A stretch of DNA of 64,000 nt from Ruminococcus sp. (GTDB lineage Bacteria; Bacillota; Clostridia; Oscillospirales; Ruminococcaceae). The first letter of the stretch is position 1. Each line of letters starts with the position of its first letter. The notes under the pieces were generated by a model, which worked only from the letters and a program-made list of their open reading frames with translations, was not told the DNA's origin and did not search any database. Of the stretch, positions 54,121-60,726 are shown in pieces. The DNA is taken from assembly GCA_030531185.1 (NCBI GenBank), contig JAUNOG010000005.1, forward strand, positions 1 to 64,000, read 5' to 3'. Position numbers and translations under genes: made by a program.

Positions 54121-54351
54121 GAATTTTCATGTAATTGCCGCCTTGCCGTCGCATAGCCGATAAACCCGCAAATAATTGCAGGGCGGGTAAGACAGCCTAT
54201 AAGCTTCACGCTCCCTTCGTCCGTTGACTGCGCGGTAAAATACGGCGCAGGCGGGAGGTCTGCAATCCCCTTACAGAGACCGAATCCCTTTTTGAAAGTG
54301 TTGGATTTATAATAACTATGCTTGATCGCACAAGGCAGTAATCTTTTTTCT
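54094..54351 (-). ncRNA. Structured ncRNA, 6S RNA-like
   Basis: A promoter at 54386-54358 and a terminator at 54120-54094 define about 258 nt with no credible ORF. The 5' GCCTTG...GCATAG pairs with the 3' CTATGC...CAAGGC to close a domain of about 190 nt. Inside are AATCC/GGGATT, GGTC/GACC, an apical CTCCC...CTGCGC/GCGCAG...GGGAG and CCCGC/GCGGG. A long closing stem, a central region flanked by small hairpins and an apical helix recall 6S RNA, which binds RNA polymerase. The resemblance is by eye, with stretches similar to the E. coli 3' arm; another structured RNA is possible. Confidence 0.55.
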
Positions 54352-54357
54352 GTTATC

Positions 54358-54386
54358 AGTATACCACATATCGACGCAAATATCAA
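54358..54386 (-). promoter_or_regulatory. Promoter of the 6S-like RNA
   Basis: Minus-strand TTGATA (54386-54381), 17-bp spacer, TATACT (54363-54358). Confidence 0.78.
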
Positions 54387-54443
54387 TGGTAATTTTAACG
54401 AATTATTGTACAAAATATTGTACATTTTACAGCTTGACAGAAT

Positions 54444-54698
54444 TTACAGGACTTTTATAAGCTCCAGAACAAAATTGATACCTATCACAAAATCGCAAAG
54501 CAGGAACGAATGCATAAAATTCGGATCCTTCCGTCCGAAAAACGTACACAGCAATACTCCCGCAAAAGCGACGCCTGCCTGAATCATGTTAAAATACGAT
54601 ATTCCCGACGAATGCCCTGTCAGTCTCATTATGATAGTTACCACGATAAAAACGGCAGTCAGCGCCGCAGTTACCGCCAGCGGCTTGTTTGCTTTCAC
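54444..54698 (-). CDS. Small membrane protein
   Basis: 84 residues with two to three hydrophobic helices (about 8-26, 38-54, 64-83) and short loops. No family recognised. Its start overlaps the end of the DUF1292 gene by 4 nt, so translation is coupled. Confidence 0.65.
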   Translation of the reverse strand: MKANKPLAVTAALTAVFIVVTIIMRLTGHSSGISYFNMIQAGVAFAGVLLCTFFGRKDPNFMHSFLLCDFVIGINFVLELIKVL

Positions 54699-55030
54699 TG
54701 GAGAATTCCGTCCTCGCTGTCGTCATCGTCGTCAAACTCAAACATTTCTTCAATTCTCTCCATAAAGAGACCGCCGATTTTTTCATAAAGATCGTCGTCA
54801 TCGATCGACGCAAGTATTTCCTCGCCTGTCTGCTCGTCAAACTCAGACTTGAGAATTACTACCTCTCCCGAGTCCTCCAGCATTGCCTGAGCATCGTCAC
54901 CCTCGAAATATGGGGTCAGCGCATAGTACCTTTCGTCCTCATAATCCATAATATCAAGCAGTTCAAAGGTCTGCTTATTGCCCTCTTCGTCCTCAAGCTC
55001 GTAAAGATCGGGTGTGTATTCGTTATCCAT
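54695..55030 (-). CDS. DUF1292 family protein
   Basis: 111 residues, very acidic. The N-terminal LYELEDEEGNKQTFELLDIMDYEDERYYAL...GEVVILKSE matches DUF1292 (YrzB-like), a small beta-rich protein often encoded with ruvX; here ruvX lies 2.3 kb away on the other strand. The C-terminus is a run of Asp/Glu. Function unknown. GGAGGT lies 8 nt upstream of its ATG. Confidence 0.88.
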   Translation of the reverse strand: MDNEYTPDLYELEDEEGNKQTFELLDIMDYEDERYYALTPYFEGDDAQAMLEDSGEVVILKSEFDEQTGEEILASIDDDDLYEKIGGLFMERIEEMFEFDDDDDSEDGILQ

Positions 55031-55068
55031 TTATACCTCCGTAAGTATCAGGTTGTCAGCGTATGCCA

Positions 55069-55112
55069 TACGGCGGTCACAGTTATGCATATTCCGCAAA
55101 TCGACCGCCGTA
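55069..55112. repeat. Inverted repeat upstream of DUF1292
   Basis: TACGGCGGTC (55069-55078) and GACCGCCGTA (55103-55112) are exact complements separated by 24 nt. The repeat lies in the likely leader of the DUF1292 gene and could be a leader hairpin or operator. Confidence 0.55.
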
Positions 55113-55208
55113 ATATTTATATTATACTACAACTTCCCTCATAAGTCAAGGCGGTTTTTGTAAAAGTAATATTAAATATAAAATATACAAAAAAGTTGAG
55201 AAAAACTA

Positions 55209-55237
55209 TTGACAAACAACAAAAAGTGTGGTATATT
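55209..55237 (+). promoter_or_regulatory. Promoter of the 1.1-kb non-coding transcript
   Basis: TTGACA (55209-55214), exactly 17 bp, TATATT (55232-55237); the start point would be near 55244. Confidence 0.85.
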
Positions 55238-55456
55238 AATATCAAGGAAAAGGAAAGCAAATAAAAATCCGGAAGATAACCGGCAGTCAGCCGAACGGTG
55301 ACGGGCTTATCGCAAGGGTAATAAAGCTGATTTTTCCTAAAATCGGAACTTAGGCGGGACAAGTAAATGCTTTGCAGAATATCCCATATTTTGAATGACG
55401 CAGCAGGCAGAGTAAACTTCCGCAGGGTTTAATACGATTGGAAAGGAGCGAGTCCG

Positions 55457-55507
55457 ATGGACGTATCAGAGAGCCTTACGAGTATTCAGGGCTCGGTAAT
55501 TTCTTAA
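55457..55507 (+). CDS. Possible 16-residue minigene in the 1.1-kb RNA
   Basis: AAAGGAG lies 8 nt before an ATG, which opens a 16-codon frame (MDVSESLTSIQGSVIS) ending TAA. It is the first module of the array. Coding status is unproven; part of this frame also forms a GAGCC/GGCTC hairpin. Confidence 0.25.
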   Translation: MDVSESLTSIQGSVIS

Positions 55508-55678
55508 AAACAGAGATCAAGACGCAGACGTAAGGGCTGACAGATCTACGCTATAAAAGTTATTGAAGAAGAAATTGCAGAGCTCGCAGGACAGAATTTA
55601 CCACTAAGCTTATGCAATTTGAATACTCGGACATTAAAATTGAATATTCTCGGATCTTATATAAAGGGAGCGATTTTT

Positions 55679-55714
55679 ATGATTGGTTTCCGCAGGTATC
55701 CGAATAAATTTTAG
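55679..55714 (+). CDS. Possible 11-residue minigene
   Basis: AAAGGGAG precedes the ATG; the product would be MIGFRRYPNKF. The next module begins one base after the TAG. Confidence 0.25.
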   Translation: MIGFRRYPNKF

Positions 55715-55729
55715 CAGGGAGTGTTTCCA

Positions 55730-55759
55730 ATGGCACTGTTTCACTTTTCGGAAAAGTAA
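55730..55759 (+). CDS. Possible 9-residue minigene
   Basis: AGGGAG lies 8 nt before the ATG; the product would be MALFHFSEK. CTTTTCGGAAAAG inside it can form a small hairpin. Confidence 0.25.
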   Translation: MALFHFSEK

Positions 55760-55845
55760 AATGAAAGAGTGAGTCCGATGTAATATTTTAAAACTGAATA
55801 TTTCGCATTCAATATATGTTTCAATATTTTGAGGAGTGGTGCAAT

Positions 55846-55878
55846 ATGAAAATGCACACAAGGATTTTGAATATCTGA
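55846..55878 (+). CDS. Possible decapeptide MKMHTRILNI
   Basis: GAGGAG lies 9 nt before the ATG. Near twin of the decapeptide at 55969; the ATGAAAATGCAC start and the TTNAATATCTGA end are shared. Four synonymous or conservative codon differences (for example TTG/TTA, ATT/CTT) hint at selection on the peptide, but two copies are too few to prove it. Confidence 0.35.
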   Translation: MKMHTRILNI

Positions 55879-55968
55879 GAGATTGGAGTGAGTCCGCCAA
55901 GAAATTCGTGAGTTAAGAGCTCTTTTGAAACGTAATGAATATCTATCTCTTCTAAGGAGTGGTGCAGT

Positions 55969-56001
55969 ATGAAAATGCACGTTAAGCTTTTAAATATCTG
56001 A
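55969..56001 (+). CDS. Possible decapeptide MKMHVKLLNI
   Basis: AAGGAG lies 9 nt before the ATG. It pairs with the 55846 copy, and the upstream GGAGTGGTGCARTATG is nearly identical between the two. Confidence 0.35.
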   Translation: MKMHVKLLNI

Positions 56002-56211
56002 TGATTAGGAGTGAGTCCAAAGAAGAATTTTGCTTAGCCTCTGAGCTTGTTTGAGGCATTCCGACAAATGCATTTAATGCAAATTACTGAAAGGAAATCA
56101 GTCCAATGAGAAGTTAAGTTTTTTCACGGTTATCCTATATTGAAAGGCGTGAGTCCGAAATACAATTTCAGCTTTTCGCTATTAAAATCTTTTGAAAAGG
56201 ATGTTTTACCA

Positions 56212-56270
56212 ATGGCTAAATAAACTGCTTTCGGTACTATATTAACGAAAGGGTAAGTCCAATGGCTTAA
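56212..56270 (+). other. Start-stop minigenes at the end of the array
   Basis: Within 60 nt two ribosome-site/ATG modules encode only MAK-stop (56212-56223) and MA-stop (56262-56270). Upstream, 56106-56117 reads MRS-stop and 55778-55783 is ATG followed directly by TAA. Such minimal frames are not conventional genes. Confidence 0.5.
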
Positions 56271-56295
56271 TTTGAATATAATTTATATTGATATA

Positions 56296-56326
56296 TGGAG
56301 CAGACTGTTTGGTCTGCTCTTTTATT
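56296..56326 (+). terminator. Terminator of the 1.1-kb RNA
   Basis: GAGCAGAC pairs with GTCTGCTC over a 6-nt loop and is followed by TTTTATT. Confidence 0.9.
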
Positions 56327-56337
56327 CTGTGCAATAT

Positions 56338-56368
56338 AAAACGGCTCGGAAATACTCCGAACCGTTTT
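56338..56368 (-). terminator. Terminator of the 56376-57077 gene
   Basis: AACGGTTCGGA and TCCGAGCCGTT form a near-perfect stem; TTTTA follows on the minus strand. Confidence 0.8.
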
Positions 56369-56375
56369 GCGATAT

Positions 56376-57077
56376 TTATTTCTTGGGAATTTCCGCGTCT
56401 TTCTTGCTGATGAACTCTCCCTTACTTACGTCGAATGCCTCGCTGGACTTCTTATTCATAATGATCACGATAACCACTACTGCGATGGCAATACCTGCAA
56501 CTACCGCTGCGATGATGATTACGGGATTTGTTCCCTTTGCTTTCTCTTCCTCTGCCTTTACGAACTTTTCTGTCTTGCAGTTTGTGACTTTCATACTTGT
56601 GCAGGTTATTTTAGCTCTGTCGGTCGCGCCGATATGAATATTCATTACCTGGCTGAAGTCGTTTGTACCGTAAGCCTCAGCAATGCTCTCATAGTCATAG
56701 GTCGCCGTTGTATCGTCAAACTCCACCGGAGCAACCTTAGCCCAGATATTTCCGTCCGCGTCGGCGTTGGGGGAAGTAGTGTTCTCCCAGCTCTGGAAAA
56801 TAAGTTCCGCAGGATATGCATTACCCGAATTTTCGTTGATATCCGTACACTCATATGTAACAATTATCTTTGAATCCTCAGTCATATACTTTGCGTTGAA
56901 TGTTGACTGCTCAACGGAAAGCGACTGCCCCCAGTTATCAGCGGCGGACGCGCCTGATACGTTGATCTCGACGTCCTCAGTTTCGACTTTCGAGTTATCC
57001 TCTGCAAATGCCGAAACTGTACATACCGCCATTGTGCAAACGGCAAGAACTGCTGAAATAATCCTTTTCATAATCAT
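56376..57077 (-). CDS. Secreted, C-terminally membrane-anchored protein
   Basis: 233 residues. A Sec signal peptide (about 1-25, ending AFA) precedes a domain of about 150 residues with NWGQSL, ELIFQSWENT and IWAKVAP. A transmembrane helix (about 186-207) and a cytoplasmic tail rich in Lys and Ser follow. The Trp-rich beta pattern is reminiscent of the 51713 protein and the 947 protein, but I see no clear homology. Probably a surface binding protein; function unknown. The first ATG has GGAGTG 9 nt upstream. Confidence 0.82.
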   Translation of the reverse strand: MIMKRIISAVLAVCTMAVCTVSAFAEDNSKVETEDVEINVSGASAADNWGQSLSVEQSTFNAKYMTEDSKIIVTYECTDINENSGNAYPAELIFQSWENTTSPNADADGNIWAKVAPVEFDDTTATYDYESIAEAYGTNDFSQVMNIHIGATDRAKITCTSMKVTNCKTEKFVKAEEEKAKGTNPVIIIAAVVAGIAIAVVVIVIIMNKKSSEAFDVSKGEFISKKDAEIPKK

Positions 57078-57173
57078 AAATATTCACTCCGTATTCTTAA
57101 TGTTTTTATTTCTGATGTGATACTGCACAAAATTTTCTATCATAAACTATGCAAAATATCTTATAGCATTAGA

Positions 57174-57202
57174 ATTATAACATACTTGAATGTAAAAATC
57201 AA
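57174..57202 (-). promoter_or_regulatory. Promoter of the 56376-57077 gene
   Basis: Minus-strand TTGATT (57202-57197), 17-bp spacer, TATAAT (57179-57174); the leader is about 90 nt. Confidence 0.75.
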
Positions 57203-57263
57203 TAACAATAATGCACAAATAAATGCAAATTCCGAGGATTAAATTGATTTCTTTACATACTGC

Positions 57264-57292
57264 TTGATTTCATTTAAAATTTATGATATAAT
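57264..57292 (+). promoter_or_regulatory. Promoter of ruvX
   Basis: TTGATT (57264-57269), 17-bp spacer, TATAAT (57287-57292), 34 bp before the ATG. Confidence 0.8.
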
Positions 57293-57325
57293 TAATTTGA
57301 AATTCACGCAGCTACGGAGGTAATT

Positions 57326-57760
57326 ATGAAGATACTGGCGGTAGATTACGGCGACGCAAGAACGGGCTTGGCTGTATCGGACAATTCCGAATTCTTAGCA
57401 TCGCCCGTGGGAACGATAAAGGAATGGAACGCGGAGCGTCTTGCCGAAAAAATTGCCGAGGAGGCAAAAAAACAGCAGGCGGGAGAAATAATAGTGGGAC
57501 TTCCCATAAATATGAACGGCACAAAAGGTCCGAGGGCGGAAAAGTGCGAGGAATTTGCAGACATTCTGAAATCCAGAACCGAACTCCCCGTCCGAATGTG
57601 GGACGAGCGTTCAACTACGGTAACGGCTCATCAGATACTTAACGAGACTAATGTGCGGGGCAAAAACCGCAAAGCGGTGGTAGACACGGTCGCAGCTGCT
57701 GTAATTTTGGAAAGCTATCTTGATTACAGACGAAAAAACAAGCACAATGACAATAGATAA
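57326..57760 (+). CDS. ruvX: Holliday junction resolvase-like RuvX (YqgF)
   Basis: 144 residues. LAVDYGDARTGLAVSD (4-19) holds the first catalytic Asp of the RNase H-like fold; VGLPINMNG, WDERSTTVTA and the later VDTVAAAVIL carry the other acidic positions. YqgF/RuvX processes the 5' end of pre-16S rRNA and was originally proposed as a resolvase. GGAGG lies 6 nt upstream of the ATG. Monocistronic. Confidence 0.95.
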   Translation: MKILAVDYGDARTGLAVSDNSEFLASPVGTIKEWNAERLAEKIAEEAKKQQAGEIIVGLPINMNGTKGPRAEKCEEFADILKSRTELPVRMWDERSTTVTAHQILNETNVRGKNRKAVVDTVAAAVILESYLDYRRKNKHNDNR

Positions 57761-57803
57761 ACAAAGTGGCAAGTCCTGTAAATTCGGACTTGCCACTTTG
57801 TTT
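57759..57803 (+). terminator. Terminator of ruvX
   Basis: AAACAAAGTGGCAAGTCC and GGACTTGCCACTTTGTTT form an 18-bp perfect stem with a T tract. It also ends against the convergent DUF5662 gene. Confidence 0.9.
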
Positions 57804-58331
57804 TTAATACTTTTTCAATTTCCGTATATATGCAAAGGTTTTTCTCTCGCCCTTATCCCTCAGCATAATCAACAGCTTTTCTATCAGATCGGAGGTCTCG
57901 GGGTGAATAATTCTCTTGCCCTTTGCTCTTAGAAAATACTCCAGAGCGGAACCGTCGTGATAGTTCTCTTTCATATATATCTTGCTTGCCGCCACTCTGT
58001 CGCAGAACATTTCCTTAACGTATTTCAGCGGCATTTTCACCGGAGACATCACTCTTGTGACAGGGTCGTAGTCCGTCCAATACTCGAAATGGTGCTTATT
58101 CCTGCCCTTATGATGCATCCAGCCGTAGGAAAAGCCGTAAGCCTCTCTTTCGCCCTCGTGGGGGGAACGGTTTCCCTGATAATATTCGACGCCCTTTAAA
58201 AACTCCTCGGGGGAATATTTTGACAGATCGTGCAGTAAGCCCTGCCAGATTATCCCCGCTTTAAAACAGTTTTTTATTACAGCGTGGCGGTGTCTTGTTA
58301 TGGTTTTAAAATGCTCTGCGGCATTGCTCAT
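57804..58331 (-). CDS. DUF5662 family protein
   Basis: 175 residues. HRHAVIKNCFKAGIIWQGLLHDLSKYS...F and GWMHHKGRNKHHFEYWTDYD provide His/Asp positions of an HD-like metal site (HD in LLHDLSK). This fits the DUF5662 family; a phosphohydrolase activity is inference. It is about 40 bp downstream of the GH31 gene on the same strand and possibly co-transcribed. Confidence 0.85.
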   Translation of the reverse strand: MSNAAEHFKTITRHRHAVIKNCFKAGIIWQGLLHDLSKYSPEEFLKGVEYYQGNRSPHEGEREAYGFSYGWMHHKGRNKHHFEYWTDYDPVTRVMSPVKMPLKYVKEMFCDRVAASKIYMKENYHDGSALEYFLRAKGKRIIHPETSDLIEKLLIMLRDKGERKTFAYIRKLKKY

Positions 58332-58369
58332 CTGAGGTCATCTCCTTGAATTATAATGTTATGTATTTC

Positions 58370-60436
58370 TCAGTACACCTCAACTCCGCTGTCCTTGCGA
58401 ATGAAGATCGGGATAATATCCAGAGGCGCGGGAACGGTCACAGTCTGTCTGCCCGAATAGATCTTCTTTGTGCTTGAATATAACCAGTCCGTACCCTCGG
58501 GGAGATATACCGTTTTATCCTGCGCGCCTGCGTCGGTGACGGGAGCAGCAAGAATATCGCTTCCGAACATATACTCGTCCTCGATATCCCACGCCTTTTT
58601 GTCCTGCGGGAAATCGAAGAAAATCGGTCTCATTATCGGAAGACCCTTTTCGCTGGCAATGTCCATATGCTTTCTGATATACGGACGGAGCTTTTCTCTT
58701 ATGAACAGATACTTTTTAAGTATCTCGTAGTTTTCCTCGCCAAAGCTCCACACCTCGTTATCCTGTCCCGAGGTAAGCTGTCTTACGCCGTCGATGAATT
58801 CCTCCTCGCGTTCGTACCACGGAGAACGCTCGCCGTGCATTCTGAATACGGGGCAGAACGCTCCCCATTCAAACCAACGAACCAACAGTTCTCTGAATGC
58901 GCTGTCGGAAATATCCCCGCCCAGAAATCCGCCGATATCGGAGGTCCACCAAGGTATACCCGCAACGCACATATTAAGCCCCGCCTGAAGCTGTTCCTTC
59001 ATTGAACGGAAGGAGGAATGAATGTCCCCCGACCAAGTGAGAACGCCGTATTTTTGACTTCCCGCCCACGCGCAGCGCACAAGACTGAGTATTTCCGTCT
59101 CCCCTGCGGCTTTAAGTCCGTCGTAAAAGCCCTTTGCGTACATTTTCGGATATATATTCGTACATTGCAGAGCGGGACCTTCATAATATCTTATATTGTC
59201 AAAATCGTAAGGACCGTACTCAGGCTCAGCCTCGTCCAGCCAGAAACAGCGAATACCCAGATCGTAGTAATTTTCCTTACAGCGTTCCCATACGAACTCC
59301 TGCGCACCCGGGTGAGTAGCGTCGTAGAAAACCGTGTTGCCCATCCAAGTCATATGCAGACCGTTTCCTCTGTCTGCGGACACAAGGTAGCCCTTGTCTG
59401 CCATTTCGCCGAAATTCTCGCTTTTTTCGTCTATAGTAGGCCATACGGAGACTACAGTTTCGATGCCCATTTCTTTAAGCTCTTTCACCATTTGGGCGGG
59501 ATCCTGCCAATCCCTCGGCTCGAATTTGAAATCGCCCTGTCTCGTCCAGTGGAAGAAGTCAACCACTATAGCGTCCATAGGCAGACCTCTGCGCTTATGC
59601 TCTCTTGCCACATTGAGGATTTCCTCCTGCGTGCGGTATCTCAGCTTGCACTGCCAATAGCCCAGACCGTATTCGGGCATTATGGGAGCGTGTCCTGTTG
59701 CGTCTGCGTAATGCTCCTCGATCTCGGCGGGCGTATCCCCTGCGGTGATGAAATAGTCAAGCTTTTTGGTGGACTTTGCGTACCACTCGGTTTTGTTGTT
59801 ACCGAACGCTACAGTACCCACTGCGGGATTGTTCCACAAAAAGCCGTACCCTCTGCTTGAAACATAAAACGGAACGCTTGCTTGACTGTTTCTGTGACAA
59901 AGCTCAAGATACGAGCCTTTCTTGTTAAGGGACTTTTCCTGATACTGTCCCATACCGAAGATCTTTTCGTCATCGAAAGCTTCAAAGCGTGCAAAAAGCT
60001 CGTAGTCGGTGGAACCCACGTGACATTTCAGCTCTCGTGCGTCAATCCTCAGAGGAACGCAGTAGCGGTTGATGCGGTTTCTGTTACGCCAGTATTCCTC
60101 CGTCAGAAGCTCGCCGTTCTGATTAAAAAAGCTTATCCAGCCCTCGCTGTTGACCCTTGCGGTGATTTTTCCGTTGGTGAGGTAGTGGTTATTACCCGCC
60201 ATATGATACTGCTTGAATTCCTCGGACTTATACCACGGGTCTGTAGTATCCACAGTTTCGGTACGGTACTGCGCGGCGCACTCCTTTACAGGCTCGTCCA
60301 AAGCCCAGTCGTGACCGTCCATTTGCGGTTCTGCGGACATTCTTACTCTCAGTGAGCTTTCTCCCCACGGTTCTATCCACGTCTGCGAGTTTCCTGAACG
60401 TATTACAATACGGTTGTTTTCAAATGTTACTGTCAT
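58370..60436 (-). CDS. Glycoside hydrolase family 31 alpha-glycosidase
   Basis: 688 residues, cytoplasmic (no signal peptide). An N-terminal beta-sandwich (about 1-240) precedes the TIM barrel. The nucleophile is the Asp of CFWLDEAEPEYGP and the acid/base lies in the VLTWSGDIHSSF segment; WWTSDIGGF is the conserved substrate loop. EAEP in place of the classical MNE suggests an alpha-xylosidase or related specificity rather than a plain alpha-glucosidase, but the substrate cannot be settled here. Divergent from the GH43 gene across a shared control region. Confidence 0.92.
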   Translation of the reverse strand: MTVTFENNRIVIRSGNSQTWIEPWGESSLRVRMSAEPQMDGHDWALDEPVKECAAQYRTETVDTTDPWYKSEEFKQYHMAGNNHYLTNGKITARVNSEGWISFFNQNGELLTEEYWRNRNRINRYCVPLRIDARELKCHVGSTDYELFARFEAFDDEKIFGMGQYQEKSLNKKGSYLELCHRNSQASVPFYVSSRGYGFLWNNPAVGTVAFGNNKTEWYAKSTKKLDYFITAGDTPAEIEEHYADATGHAPIMPEYGLGYWQCKLRYRTQEEILNVAREHKRRGLPMDAIVVDFFHWTRQGDFKFEPRDWQDPAQMVKELKEMGIETVVSVWPTIDEKSENFGEMADKGYLVSADRGNGLHMTWMGNTVFYDATHPGAQEFVWERCKENYYDLGIRCFWLDEAEPEYGPYDFDNIRYYEGPALQCTNIYPKMYAKGFYDGLKAAGETEILSLVRCAWAGSQKYGVLTWSGDIHSSFRSMKEQLQAGLNMCVAGIPWWTSDIGGFLGGDISDSAFRELLVRWFEWGAFCPVFRMHGERSPWYEREEEFIDGVRQLTSGQDNEVWSFGEENYEILKKYLFIREKLRPYIRKHMDIASEKGLPIMRPIFFDFPQDKKAWDIEDEYMFGSDILAAPVTDAGAQDKTVYLPEGTDWLYSSTKKIYSGRQTVTVPAPLDIIPIFIRKDSGVEVY

Positions 60437-60497
60437 AATAAGGCTCCTTAAATTTTTTATAAACTATCGGAATTTACAGTTATTTTTTCGTTCCATA

Positions 60498-60512
60498 ATG
60501 AAAGCGCTGTCA
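60498..60512. promoter_or_regulatory. cre-like catabolite / LacI-family operator
   Basis: ATGAAAGCGCTGTCA fits the CcpA cre consensus WTGNAANCGNWNNCA at every fixed position, and it is a near-palindrome centred on GCGC. It lies 62 bp upstream of the GH31 start in the shared intergenic region, as expected for carbon control of GH31, GH43 or both. Confidence 0.65.
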
Positions 60513-60641
60513 TAAGCGGTGTTCTTTCTTACTTATCCTTTATACCAATACAGCAGTTTTATTCTATCAGCCTTTTAACAGCATTCGGAAAATTTGATTA
60601 AAGCTAAGTGAAAAAATAATAAAAAACTTATACTTTTGTAT

Positions 60642-60669
60642 TGACAATCTCGGATAATTCTGTATAATT
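60642..60669 (+). promoter_or_regulatory. Promoter of the GH43 gene
   Basis: TTGACA (60642-60647), 16-bp spacer, TATAAT (60664-60669). Confidence 0.8.
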
Positions 60670-60726
60670 ATTTATAACACTAACATTATACCACATTACA
60701 TAAGTTTTTTCAAGGAGGTTTTTACT

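Larger units (their letters stand above)
55442..56270 (+). repeat. Array of about twelve degenerate SD/GGA-N5-TCC modules
   Basis: Ribosome-site cores start near 55444, 55664, 55716, 55766, 55833, 55884, 55955, 56007, 56092, 56144, 56197 and 56249. Most steps from 55664 on are 50-53 nt, the others 67-85. Two sub-types occur: GGAGTGAGTCC(R)(ATG), and GGAGTGGTGCARTATG followed by ATGAAAATGCAC. Two copies of the second type are about 80% identical over 50 nt. Confidence 0.75.
55244..56326 (+). ncRNA. Long structured RNA with phased Shine-Dalgarno minigene array (undescribed)
   Basis: About 1.08 kb between a near-consensus promoter and a strong terminator, with no normal ORF. The first 200 nt can fold extensively: AGGAAAA near 55246 with TTTTCCT near 55334, CCGG/CCGG, and GGGA/TCCC around 55357-55385. 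From 55442 onward about twelve purine-rich ribosome-site motifs recur. Eight have the core GGA-N4-6-TCC (best GGAGTGAGTCC), usually followed at once by ATG or a near form. The group from 55664 to 56250 is spaced mostly 50-53 nt. I recognise no Rfam family; ROOL, GOLLD or OLE-class large RNAs, a protein- or ribosome-binding sponge, or a micropeptide operon are all possible. Confidence 0.7.

Noticed and set aside
54030..54425. 131-codon minus-strand frame
   Set aside because: It runs over a promoter, a structured RNA and its terminator and overlaps the kinase gene; composition and motif content are not protein-like.
55244..55640. RNase P RNA, tmRNA, group I or II intron, or cobalamin/lysine riboswitch in the 5' part of the 1.1-kb RNA
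   Set aside because: GAGTCC resembles part of the RNase P GAGGAAAGTCC core, but the remaining conserved elements of each class (P4 partner, tmRNA acceptor, intron domain V or P7, B12 box) are missing.
55442..56270. CRISPR array
   Set aside because: Repeated units are short, degenerate and irregular, intervening sequences are not unique spacers of equal length, and no cas genes are near. The repeats contain ribosome-site and start motifs instead.
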